Part shown: positions 1-7,886 of the stretch, in pieces | How positions within the stretch are numbered: position 1 is the stretch's first letter | Layout: every line of letters starts with the position of its first letter | NCBI GenBank assembly: GCA_038202925.1 | Contig: JBBREM010000006.1 | Coordinates: 1-43,839 of the forward strand | From: JAEVZK01 sp038202925 | GTDB lineage: Bacteria; Armatimonadota; Fimbriimonadia; Fimbriimonadales; Fimbriimonadaceae | Reading direction: 5' to 3' | Length of the DNA: 43,839 bases | The notes under the pieces: generated by a model | Seen by the model: the letters and a program-made list of their open reading frames with translations, nothing else | Databases searched by the model: none | What the model was told of the DNA's origin: nothing | Made by a program: the position numbers and the translations under genes

Positions 1-532
1 CGAGAATGTACATCCCGGTGTTGACGGTGTCGCTGAACACCTCCGACCAGCTTGGCTTCTCGACAAACCGCTCAATCCGTCCATCGTCGGCCGTGATGAC
101 CACGCCAAAGTCGAGGGGATTAGGCACTCGGGCGAGGATGAGGGTCGCCAGGCTTCCCTTCTCCTTGTGATAGGTGATCGCCTTCGTCAGGTCGCAGTCG
201 GTGAGCGCGTCACCGGAGATGATGAGGAACGTGCCGTCCTTAAGCTGATCCTGGGCTTGCTTTACACTTCCGGCCGTCCCGAGCGGAGTGGCCTCGATGG
301 TGTAGGCAATGTCGAGCCCGAAATCGCTGCCGTCTCCGAAGTAATCCTGAATCTCGTCGGCGAAATAGTGAAGGGTGGCGACGACCTCGGCCACCTCATG
401 ACGCTTGAGGAGCGTGAGGATGTGCTCCATGATCGGCGCGCCGCAGATCGGGACGAGCGGTTTCGGGCGGTTGGACGTGATCGGGCGCAGCCGCGAGCCC
501 TCGCCGCCCGCCATCACGACCGCCTTGATCAT
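1..532 (-). CDS. Sugar-phosphate nucleotidyltransferase (mannose-1-phosphate guanylyltransferase-like), 3' end outside window
   Basis: The reverse strand from an ATG at 532 reads MIKAVVMAGGEGSRLRPITS, the N-terminal signature of nucleotidyltransferases (GxGSRLRPxT...RPKPLVP), followed by IMEHIL, a LGTAGSV segment and an ISGDALTD Mg-binding stretch. About 177 codons are present and the frame is open to the window edge. Enzymes of this family join an NTP to a hexose 1-phosphate to give a nucleotide sugar for cell-envelope polysaccharides in the cytoplasm. The wording around the substrate loop looks most like mannose-1-phosphate guanylyltransferase, including forms fused to a phosphomannomutase domain, but the missing C-terminus would decide this. 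It lies 23 nt downstream of the M55 peptidase on the same strand, so the two may share a transcript. Glucose-1-phosphate uridylyl- or thymidylyltransferase is the alternative. Confidence 0.85.
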   Translation of the reverse strand, partial: MIKAVVMAGGEGSRLRPITSNRPKPLVPICGAPIMEHILTLLKRHEVAEVVATLHYFADEIQDYFGDGSDFGLDIAYTIEATPLGTAGSVKQAQDQLKDGTFLIISGDALTDCDLTKAITYHKEKGSLATLILARVPNPLDFGVVITADDGRIERFVEKPSWSEVFSDTVNTGMYIL

Positions 533-555
533 GCGTTCATTGTGACCCGCGAGCC

Positions 556-1392
556 TCAGTCACCGGCGGTCCGGCCGTTCGATGCCATCTGAAACGCGGC
601 GAGCATCAATCGGTGGCATTCGCGCACCGTCGCCGCCGACGCTTCGACCGAGTAGGCATCGAGTCGCTTCACGAAGGGCAGCTTCGCAGCCATATCGCAT
701 TCGTTGCTCGTGTGGAATTCGCTGCGCATCGTAATCGGTCCAGCCATCACGAGCGGCTCGCAAAGGCTTTCAAGCGCCTGACGCGCGCCCTGTTCGATCG
801 CCGGCCAGGTCTCGCTCGGGTGTTTCAGCCTGCCCATGTATTTGCCGTATCCCTGTTTGGTCTCGTAGGTCTCGACGCCAACAATCGTCTCGCGGGCCTC
901 AGCACAGCCCGCCCGATCGGAGGAAACGAAGACCACCGGAACCCCCATCTCGCCGGCGATCGCGGCGCTGACGGCGATCTCCCCGGCCTCTTGCCCGTTG
1001 ATCCAATAACGGTGGATGCTTCCCGACAAGGCGTGCTCCATCATTCCGCGAAGAGTCCCCGCCATCCCGTGATAGCCGATCAGCATGGCCGCCGCGAAGC
1101 TACCGTCGAGGCCATCCATCATGTAGTCGTCGCGCGGATAGAAGCCCGAGATGAGCTGCGTGCCCGGCTCCAACTCGTCGACCAACAAGTTCTTGCAGTT
1201 GCCGTGCGCATCCTTCACGACGATTTCGTCAGCTCCGGCTGCCCAGGCTCCGCGAATCGCCGCGTTGACGTCACCGGTTAGCATCCGCCGCGCAAATAGG
1301 TAGTCGTAATGGCTGCTATCCGCGCGGCCACATTGGCTGAAGGAAGCGATCCCGGTCGCGCCTTCGATATCCACGGAGATGAACACTTTCAT
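556..1392 (-). CDS. dppA: M55 family D-aminopeptidase (DppA-like)
   Basis: The 278-residue protein begins MKVFISVDIEGATGI, the diagnostic start of peptidase family M55. Residues matching the DppA zinc site are visible: D8 and E10 in DIEG, H63 in DAHG, H108 in GYHG and probably the H120-E138 region. Bacillus DppA is a decameric zinc enzyme that releases D-amino acids such as D-Ala from short peptides, a role in peptidoglycan or peptide recycling. Length matches the family (about 275). No signal peptide is visible, so it is cytoplasmic. The ATG at 1392 gives the conserved N-terminus exactly. It stands alone upstream of the nucleotidyltransferase and divergent from the DinB-fold gene. The exact substrate is not readable from sequence. 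Confidence 0.9.
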   Translation of the reverse strand: MKVFISVDIEGATGIASFSQCGRADSSHYDYLFARRMLTGDVNAAIRGAWAAGADEIVVKDAHGNCKNLLVDELEPGTQLISGFYPRDDYMMDGLDGSFAAAMLIGYHGMAGTLRGMMEHALSGSIHRYWINGQEAGEIAVSAAIAGEMGVPVVFVSSDRAGCAEARETIVGVETYETKQGYGKYMGRLKHPSETWPAIEQGARQALESLCEPLVMAGPITMRSEFHTSNECDMAAKLPFVKRLDAYSVEASAATVRECHRLMLAAFQMASNGRTAGD

Positions 1393-1426
1393 GCAGATTC
1401 GCAGTTTGCCTTAATTTAGTTTAACA

Positions 1427-1471
1427 GTAGACATTTGTCCCGTATCCTATTGTATAGTCTTGCGCAGGAGG
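1427..1471 (+). promoter_or_regulatory. Putative promoter and Shine-Dalgarno of the DinB-fold gene, with GTAGACA box
   Basis: GTAGACA at 1427-1433 is followed 19 nt later by TATAGT (1453-1458), a reasonable -10, and by a strong AGGAGG at 1466-1471 nine bases before the ATG at 1481. This is one of the few genes here with a classical ribosome binding site. The GTAGACA word recurs upstream of uvrB, imuB-dnaE2 and doxX, so it may be an operator overlapping the -35 region. The promoter call is by eye. Confidence 0.4.
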
Positions 1472-1480
1472 AACACCAAT

Positions 1481-1958
1481 ATGCAACTTCAGGATTACAT
1501 TATCGGGGCTACGAGGAAGCAGCTTAAGGAGGCGTTCGACTACGCCAAGCTCGTGCCCGCCGACAAGCTGGAGTGGAAGCCGCTCGACGAGGGCCCGCAG
1601 CGTGCTCGATCAACTACAAGAACTAGCTCAGTGCGCCGCGTATGCGGTGCCCATGATCACCGGCGAAAAGAGCCAGGAGGGAGGCGAAGGCGACTGGGAG
1701 AAGCTGGGGGCAGCGCGACAGCAGTGGGATTCCATCGAAAAATGCGAGAAGGCCGCCGAGCAGAACTTCGAGAAGCTCTACGCAGTGATGCGCGAGTGCC
1801 CGGATGCTCGGCTGAAGGAAACCGTTTGGCTGCCCTATGACGGAGGCCGCGACTTCACGATCGAGGAAGTCATGGACTACCCGCGGTGGAATTGCAACTA
1901 CCACGCCGGCCAGATCGCCTACATGCAAACGCTCTACGGCGACAAGAAGATGACCTAA
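1481..1958 (+). pseudogene. DinB-superfamily (YfiT-like four-helix) protein interrupted by a one-base frameshift
   Basis: From the ATG at 1481 the frame reads MQLQDYIIGATRKQLKEAFD through LEWKPLDEG. After a GGG run at 1591-1593 homology continues in the next frame as ARSVLDQLQELAQCAAYAVP to a stop at 1958, ending NCNYHAGQIAYMQTLYGD. That ending is the typical C-terminus of DinB-superfamily proteins, with its metal-ligand histidine (H in NYHAGQ). One extra G in the run would join the two halves into a normal protein of about 159 residues, so this is a single deletion or a sequencing error in a homopolymer. The family are metal-dependent four-helix bundles, often thiol transferases or of unknown function. 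This is not the Y-family polymerase also called DinB. Confidence 0.8.
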
Positions 1959-2002
1959 GGCGGGGCGCTTCCAAAGGGCCCCGCCGCGATACCCACAAAG
2001 CG

Positions 2003-2014
2003 TACAATCTCGGT
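2003..2014 (+). promoter_or_regulatory. -10 box of a probably leaderless glmS transcript
   Basis: TACAAT at 2003-2008 is followed by only six bases before the ATG at 2015, and there is no Shine-Dalgarno. With a normal 6-7 nt distance from -10 to the transcription start, the mRNA would begin at the A of the start codon. This is the clearest example of a pattern repeated at several genes in the window. Confidence 0.55.
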
Positions 2015-3844
2015 ATGTGTGGCATCGCCGGATATGTGGGCCCTAAGGAAGCGGTGGATATCGTTTTCGATCAGCTCCGCCGCCTCGAATATCGCGGCTA
2101 CGACAGCGCGGGGATCGCGTACCTGGAGGACGGCCACATCAATGTCCTCAAGCGAGCGGGCAAGCTTAATGAGCTGGGTCGGCTCGTCGCGGAGCACCCC
2201 GCCCACGCCCATTTGGCGATTGCGCACAGCCGCTGGGCGACTCATGGCGGGCCGACTGACGACAATGCCCATCCGCATTACGACGCCTACGAGCAGGTCG
2301 CGATCATCCACAACGGGATCATCGAGAACTATCTCGATCTGAAGGAAGAGCTTGCTTCGAGGGGGCATACGTTCAAATCGCAAACCGATACCGAGGTCGC
2401 GGCCCACGTCATCGGCGAGGAGTATTCCAAGTGGGGCGATCTCGAGGAAGCCGTCCGCCACGGCGTGAAGCGGCTGCGCGGCGCGTTTGCCCTCGTTGTG
2501 ATCTCGGTTAAGGAGCCAAACCGGATCGTCTGCGTCCGCAACGCGTCACCCCTGGTGATCGGGCTTGGCGTTGGCGAGAATTTGCTGGCCTCCGACATCC
2601 CTGCGCTCCTTCCGTACACCCGCGAAGTCGTGATTCTCGAGGAGAACACGATGGCGATTTTGAGCGACGGCGAAGTGCGCATCACCGACGCCGACGGGCG
2701 CGAACTTCCGCTCAATCCGATCCACATCGACTGGGAGCTCGATGTCGCCGAGCGCGGCGGTTACGAGCACTTCATGCTCAAGGAGATCCACGAGCAGCCG
2801 AGCGTCATTCGCAACGCGATCGCCGGCCGCATCGACGATAAGAACAACGTGCGCCTCGAGCAGGTTTTTGGCGATCACGTGTGGACAGAGATCGACCGCG
2901 TCAACATCATCGCCTGCGGCACCGCCTACCACGCGGGGTTGATGGGGAAGCATCTGTTCGAGAAGCTGCTCCGCTTGCCGACCGACGTCTACTACTCGTC
3001 CGAATTCCGCTACGGCGATCCGGTTTTGTCGCCCAAGTCACTGGCTATCTTCATCAGCCAGTCCGGCGAAACGGCTGACACTCTTGCCGCGCTGAGACTG
3101 TGCAAGCAACGAAGAATCCGAACGCTGGGAATCGTGAACGTCGTCGGCTCGAGCATCGCCCGCGAATGCGACCGGACGATCATGACCCAAGCCGGCCCCG
3201 AGATCTCGGTAGCCTCGACCAAGGCGTATACCGCGCAGGTCATCGTCCTCACCCTGCTTGCCCTGCACATTGCGCAGGTGCAGGAGGTGCCGGGGATTCG
3301 GATCGACGAGTGGGTCAAGGCGCTGATCGATCTGCCTACCAAAGCCGAGGCGGCTCTCGCCCTCGAAGATGAAGTCATCGACGCCGTCGTGAAGGTCGGT
3401 CAAATGCCGATCTGCTTCTTCCTCGGCCGCGGCGCGGACGCATACGTCGCCCAGGAAGCTGCCCTAAAGCTGAAGGAAATCGCCTACATCCCAACTCAGG
3501 AATATCCTGCCGGAGAGATGAAGCACGGTGCCCTCGCACTGGTTCAGCCCGGGGTGGTGGCGGTGGTCGGCGCGACCGACCCGGCGATCGCCGACAAGGT
3601 GACGAGCAATATCAAAGAGGTACAGGCCCGAGGCGGCACGATCTTCGCGATTACTACCGACGGAGATCAAATCGTCCATAAGGTTGCCGACATCTCGGTG
3701 CAGGTGCCCTCGACGAAGCTCGACTTTCTCAATGCGCTGCTCTCCGTGATCCCCTTGCAGCTTTTCGCATATCACACTGCGAGGCTTGCCGGATGCGATA
3801 TCGACCAGCCGCGGAACCTAGCCAAATCCGTCACCGTCGAGTGA
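2015..3844 (+). CDS. glmS: Glutamine--fructose-6-phosphate aminotransferase (isomerizing)
   Basis: The 609-residue product converts fructose 6-phosphate and glutamine to glucosamine 6-phosphate, the entry step to UDP-GlcNAc for peptidoglycan and lipopolysaccharide. It starts MCGIAGYVG, with C2 as the nucleophile of the N-terminal class II glutaminase domain. LEYRGYDSAG and HNGIIENY follow. Two SIS sugar-isomerase domains come next (SQSGETADT near residue 350, EYPAGEMKHG near 500), and it ends DQPRNLAKSVTVE as canonical GlmS does. The frame is open 43 codons further upstream, but processing must expose C2, so the ATG at 2015 is the start. The gene is 56 nt downstream of the broken DinB-fold gene and convergent with the DprA-like gene, with 8 nt between stops. 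No glmS ribozyme-like leader is possible if the mRNA is leaderless. Confidence 0.97.
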   Translation: MCGIAGYVGPKEAVDIVFDQLRRLEYRGYDSAGIAYLEDGHINVLKRAGKLNELGRLVAEHPAHAHLAIAHSRWATHGGPTDDNAHPHYDAYEQVAIIHNGIIENYLDLKEELASRGHTFKSQTDTEVAAHVIGEEYSKWGDLEEAVRHGVKRLRGAFALVVISVKEPNRIVCVRNASPLVIGLGVGENLLASDIPALLPYTREVVILEENTMAILSDGEVRITDADGRELPLNPIHIDWELDVAERGGYEHFMLKEIHEQPSVIRNAIAGRIDDKNNVRLEQVFGDHVWTEIDRVNIIACGTAYHAGLMGKHLFEKLLRLPTDVYYSSEFRYGDPVLSPKSLAIFISQSGETADTLAALRLCKQRRIRTLGIVNVVGSSIARECDRTIMTQAGPEISVASTKAYTAQVIVLTLLALHIAQVQEVPGIRIDEWVKALIDLPTKAEAALALEDEVIDAVVKVGQMPICFFLGRGADAYVAQEAALKLKEIAYIPTQEYPAGEMKHGALALVQPGVVAVVGATDPAIADKVTSNIKEVQARGGTIFAITTDGDQIVHKVADISVQVPSTKLDFLNALLSVIPLQLFAYHTARLAGCDIDQPRNLAKSVTVE

Positions 3845-3852
3845 TCGTGGAT

Positions 3853-4713
3853 TTACACAGCGGGATCAAAGAGAAGCTCTTGCCTTGACGGGCAGCGGAT
3901 AGCGCGCGCGAGATCGCAAGGCTCGTCGATCCAGGCTCCCCCCAAGGCGGCAAGCGACCGCATGGCAAGATCGCCGCTCCGACGGAGAAGTAGGGACGAG
4001 AGGCGGCTTCGCGCCGCATGGAGCGCGCCGTGCCACGTGCCTCCCTCCTTGAAGCGGGCGGCGCCAATAATGGTATGCGAGCTGAAGGCGTAGATGAGCG
4101 CGTTGCGCTCCATCGCGGTTGCTTGGGAGAAAAGCTCCCCCGGACCGCAAACCGTCAAGGTGCACGCCGGTGAAGACCGCTTGGCAGGGAGGCCGTGGGG
4201 AAGCAGGTTCACCGCATGACCTCCCACCCCGACCGCGCCGTCAACCGCGGCTGAATCGCAGCCGTAAGCTCCTCCCGAAATCACGCACAGCCCGAGCTGG
4301 GCGGCTTCCCTGCCGACTTCACGGCAGAAGCGACGGACCCGCGCCGTGATGGCGCGGCTGCCCACCACGCTCACGCACGGGGAAGAACCAAGCTGCCCGG
4401 ATCTCCAAAGCGCGGGAGGAGCGGATGGACCGAGCACGCGGAGCCAGCGGTGCGGATAGCAGCCATCCGCCGCCGTCAGCGCCGCCTCCGACGCAACCTG
4501 CTCCGCTGCCCACGCAAGCAGCCCAGGAGAATCCAGAATTAGCGCCTCGGCCCACATCCCAGCATCACGCAGGGCCTCGGCGGCATCATCGGCGCCGACG
4601 GCAGCCCGCCGCAGGGCTTTCAACACCTCCGGCCACGCCGCCCGCCGCAAACCTGGCGGACGGGGACCGCCGCGAAGGTAAAGCGCGGCCAAAACCGTTG
4701 CGAGTTGATCCAT
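3853..4713 (-). CDS. dprA: DprA/Smf-family (DNA-processing protein A) homologue, divergent
   Basis: The 286-residue protein has a DprA-like layout. A helical N-terminal part carries YPHRW (residues 86-90), followed by PPALWRSGQL, a Rossmann-type core with SVVGSRAIT at 115-123, SGGAYGCDSAA at 146-156, and ERNALIYAFS later. DprA binds single-stranded DNA and loads RecA during natural transformation. Compared with the family, SGGARGID is changed to SGGAYGCD, and the usual SGSLITA stretch reads like FKEGGTWHGA. No C-terminal winged helix is seen. The core fold is well supported but the function may have diverged, since LOG-family nucleotide-binding proteins share the fold. It starts at an ATG at 4713 with no clear ribosome binding site. 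Confidence 0.75.
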   Translation of the reverse strand: MDQLATVLAALYLRGGPRPPGLRRAAWPEVLKALRRAAVGADDAAEALRDAGMWAEALILDSPGLLAWAAEQVASEAALTAADGCYPHRWLRVLGPSAPPALWRSGQLGSSPCVSVVGSRAITARVRRFCREVGREAAQLGLCVISGGAYGCDSAAVDGAVGVGGHAVNLLPHGLPAKRSSPACTLTVCGPGELFSQATAMERNALIYAFSSHTIIGAARFKEGGTWHGALHAARSRLSSLLLRRSGDLAMRSLAALGGAWIDEPCDLARAIRCPSRQELLFDPAV

Positions 4714-4767
4714 TAAAGTACCTACGACTAATTTACCATATCAGATTAAGATGCGCAAGTGTAAACT

Positions 4768-4781
4768 GCCGCTCTTGCGGC
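4768..4781 (+). other. Small inverted repeat directly before the mannosidase start
   Basis: GCCGC-TCTT-GCGGC ends one base before the ATG at 4783 and occupies the place where a Shine-Dalgarno would be. TAAACT at 4762-4767 just upstream could be a -10, which would put the hairpin near the 5' end of the mRNA. The role is unknown. Confidence 0.35.
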
Positions 4782-4782
4782 G

Positions 4783-7700
4783 ATGCTGAAGCACCCTGAA
4801 ATCACGCGTAGACGAGTCGAGATGTTCCTCAAAGAGGACATCGCGCCGAGGCTTTACGGCGAACGGGCGCCCCTGCAGATCGAGATCAACGAGAGCCCGG
4901 CCAAGGATCAGAACGAAGCGCTGAAGGGCCCGTGGCGAACCATAGAGCCCGGCCACCGCTATGGCCCAGCCTATACGACGTTCTGGTTTAGGCTGACGGG
5001 CGCGATCCCCCACTCCTTCGCGGGGCAAGAGTTTGCCGTCGTTGCCGAGATCGGAGGAGAGCGCACGGTTTGGCGGGACAACTCGCCGTGGTGCGGAATC
5101 GATTGGAAGCACACCGACATGGGCTGGCTCGACGGCTCGATCTTGCCGTGCGCCGAGGCGAAGAGTGGGCGCATCGAGATGATCGTCGAGTCCTACACTC
5201 GCAATCCGCAGCATCGGGTGCACATTCGCGAGCTGCCTCGCGAAGCTCTGGTAGAGATCGTCGAGCGAGCGGAGCTCGTCGTCGTGGATCGCGAGATGAA
5301 GGCGCTCCATTACGACATCGAATTTGCGCTCAGCCTGCTCGACACCCTGGACAAGGACGGTCCCTCAACCGCGACCATTCTGCGCGCCCTTAACCAAGTG
5401 GTCAACATCTTCGAGCCCGAGCGACGCGAGTCGATCGCCCGCGCTCGCAAGCTGATCAAGGAGACCCTCGGCGTCCTGACCGGCGAGCTGAAGCACACCA
5501 TCGTGCCGGTCGGCCATGCCCATCTCGATACCGCGTGGCTGTGGCCGATCGACATCACGAAGAAGAAGATGGCCCACACGACGGCCACTCAGCTCGGGCT
5601 AATCGAGCGCTATCCCGAATACGTCTTCGCGCACTCCCAGGCCAGCCAATACGAGTGGCTCGAACTGGAATATCCGGCGCTGTTCAAGCGCGTGAAGGAG
5701 GCCGTTCAACGCGGCCAGTGGGAGCCCGTAGGTTCGATGTGGGTGGAAGCGGACTGCAATCTGAGCGGCGGCGAATCGCTGGTGCGCCAGTTCCTGTACG
5801 GGCGGCGATACTTCCGCGAAAAGCTGGGCTACGAGACCCAGGACATGTGGCTGCCCGACGTGTTCGGCTATTCGGCGGCCCTGCCGCAGATTCTTGCCAA
5901 GTTCAATATCGGCTACTTTCTCACGCAGAAAATCTCGTGGAATCAGTTCAACAAGTTTCCTCACCACACCTTTTGGTGGCAGGGGATCGACGGGACGCGG
6001 GTGTGGACGCACTTCCCTCCCGCCGACACGTACTGCGCGAGTTGCGAGCCCAAAGAGATCATCTTCTCGGTTCGGAATTACAAGGATCACGCTCGGGCGG
6101 ATCAGTCGCTGTACCTGTTTGGATTTGGCGACGGAGGCGGCGGTCCCACTGAGCGGCATCTGGAGCTTCTCCGCCGCGGCCGGCTAGCGCCGCACTATCC
6201 GGAGGTCGCCACCGGCAAGCGGGCGATCGACTTTTTCCGAGAGAGCCGGTCCCGATCCCGCGATCTCCAGACCTGGGTCGGCGAACTGTACGGTGAATTC
6301 CATCGCGGTACCTACACGTCCCAGGCAGCCAACAAGAAGGGCAATCGCGTCAGCGAATTTCTCCTGCGCGATGCGGAGTATCTGGCCTGCTTTTGCGAAG
6401 ACTTCCCGCGCAATTACCCATCGGCGCAGCTCGAGGAAGCCTGGAAGCTCGCGCTGCTTAATCAGTTTCACGACATCATTCCAGGTTCATCGGTGCGCGA
6501 GGTGTACGTCGACTCGGCTCGCGACTACGAGAAGGTGCTCAAAGCGGGCGGCGAGATCGTCGAGGGGTGCCTGAAGGCAATCGCCTCAAAGCTGGACACG
6601 GCCCACATGGCGCGCCCCATCGCCCTTTTTCAAAACGGCGTGATCCCTGGGCTAGCGGAGATTCCGTGGACCGATGAACTAGTGCCGCAAGCGATTGTCG
6701 TCGGAGATGACACGCTGCCCGTTCAACTTGTCGAGCAGTTCGGCGAGCGCAAGATCATCTTTCAAGCCTCCGAATGGGCGATGGAGACGGTTGCCGTCGG
6801 CGATCTCGTCGATTCGCCCGCACCGCTAAAGAACCGCCTCAAGGCGAGCAGCCGCCGCATCGAGAATCACGAGTGGAGCGTGCGGTTCGACGGCAACGGC
6901 AACATCACGAGCATCGAGAGCCTCGAAGACGGCACAGAATTTATCGAGCAAGGCAAGCTCGCCAATCTCTTCCAGCTCTTTGAAGACAAACCGCTGTTCT
7001 GGTCGGCCTGGGATATCGATATCTATGCCGAAGAAACCGTCGTCGATCTTGTCAAGAGCGACAGCTTCGAGATTGTGGAGCGTGGCCCCGTGCGGGTGGC
7101 GGCAGAGATCGTCAAGCGGTTCGGCAAATCGGCCATCCGCCAGCGCATCTCGCTCGGGCCGACGCCCGGCATTCGGTTCGAGACGGAGATCGACTGGCAC
7201 GAGGACGACAAGATGCTGAAAGTGGCGTTCCCGGTGAACGTTAACTCGCCTCGCGCAACCTACGAAATCCAATTCGGCAACGTCGATCGGCCGACGCATA
7301 TGAATACGAGCTGGGACATGGCGAAGTTCGAGGTCTGCGCCCAGAAGTGGGTCGACCTCAGCGAGGGAGACCAGGGAGTCGCCCTGCTTAACGACTGCAA
7401 GTATGGCCACGATATCCACGGCAACGTGATCCGCCAAACCCTGCTCAAGGCGCCCAAGGCACCCGACCCCGAGGCGGATATGGGGCGGCACCGATTTACC
7501 TATGTTGTGCTGCCGCACTACGGGCCATACAACTACGGCGGCGTGGTTCAAGCGGCTTACTCGCTCAATGCGCCGGTGCGCACCGCTTTCCTCGACCACG
7601 CGCCTGGAATCAGCGGCTCTCTGCCGCCGTTCGTGCATTGCGACGACCGAAACATCGTGATCGAGACGGTCAAGAAGTGCGAGGATGATGGCGAGCTGAT

Positions 7701-7884
7701 CGTGAGGGTCTACGAATGCCACAACGCGCGAGGCACGGCGGAGCTGTCCTGCATCCGCGTGCCGAAGTCGGCGACACTGTGCGATCTCGAGGAGAATCCG
7801 ACCGCCGAACTCGAGGTTGTGGATGGCCTCATTCGGTTCGACTACAAGCCGTTCGAGATCATCACGATCCGCCTGGGCGTGTGA
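4783..7884 (+). CDS. Alpha-mannosidase, glycoside hydrolase family 38 (MAN2C1/Ams1-type)
   Basis: The 1033-residue protein carries GH38 hallmarks. HAHLDTAWLWPI has the zinc ligands H245, H247 and D249. GSMWVEADCNLSGGES follows. D359 in WLPDVFGYS matches the family nucleophile. NQFHDIIPGS lies near residue 565, followed by long beta-sandwich domains. Length and the roughly 235-residue N-terminal region resemble the cytosolic MAN2C1/yeast Ams1 branch rather than the shorter E. coli MngB. GH38 enzymes are zinc-dependent retaining exo-alpha-mannosidases. No signal peptide is seen, so it is probably cytoplasmic and acts on imported or recycled mannosides. The ATG at 4783 has no Shine-Dalgarno. It is divergent from the DprA-like gene and its stop is 2 nt from that of the convergent lipoprotein. 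Confidence 0.95.
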   Translation: MLKHPEITRRRVEMFLKEDIAPRLYGERAPLQIEINESPAKDQNEALKGPWRTIEPGHRYGPAYTTFWFRLTGAIPHSFAGQEFAVVAEIGGERTVWRDNSPWCGIDWKHTDMGWLDGSILPCAEAKSGRIEMIVESYTRNPQHRVHIRELPREALVEIVERAELVVVDREMKALHYDIEFALSLLDTLDKDGPSTATILRALNQVVNIFEPERRESIARARKLIKETLGVLTGELKHTIVPVGHAHLDTAWLWPIDITKKKMAHTTATQLGLIERYPEYVFAHSQASQYEWLELEYPALFKRVKEAVQRGQWEPVGSMWVEADCNLSGGESLVRQFLYGRRYFREKLGYETQDMWLPDVFGYSAALPQILAKFNIGYFLTQKISWNQFNKFPHHTFWWQGIDGTRVWTHFPPADTYCASCEPKEIIFSVRNYKDHARADQSLYLFGFGDGGGGPTERHLELLRRGRLAPHYPEVATGKRAIDFFRESRSRSRDLQTWVGELYGEFHRGTYTSQAANKKGNRVSEFLLRDAEYLACFCEDFPRNYPSAQLEEAWKLALLNQFHDIIPGSSVREVYVDSARDYEKVLKAGGEIVEGCLKAIASKLDTAHMARPIALFQNGVIPGLAEIPWTDELVPQAIVVGDDTLPVQLVEQFGERKIIFQASEWAMETVAVGDLVDSPAPLKNRLKASSRRIENHEWSVRFDGNGNITSIESLEDGTEFIEQGKLANLFQLFEDKPLFWSAWDIDIYAEETVVDLVKSDSFEIVERGPVRVAAEIVKRFGKSAIRQRISLGPTPGIRFETEIDWHEDDKMLKVAFPVNVNSPRATYEIQFGNVDRPTHMNTSWDMAKFEVCAQKWVDLSEGDQGVALLNDCKYGHDIHGNVIRQTLLKAPKAPDPEADMGRHRFTYVVLPHYGPYNYGGVVQAAYSLNAPVRTAFLDHAPGISGSLPPFVHCDDRNIVIETVKKCEDDGELIVRVYECHNARGTAELSCIRVPKSATLCDLEENPTAELEVVDGLIRFDYKPFEIITIRLGV

Positions 7885-7886
7885 CC

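Noticed and set aside
613..1281. Long plus-strand open frame opposite the M55 peptidase
   Set aside because: It is an antisense shadow of a well-recognised family gene, typical of high-G+C DNA, with no start signal or homology.
2015..2015. glmS ribozyme-type regulation
   Set aside because: The TACAAT box is 6 nt from the ATG and the short upstream gap cannot hold the ribozyme.
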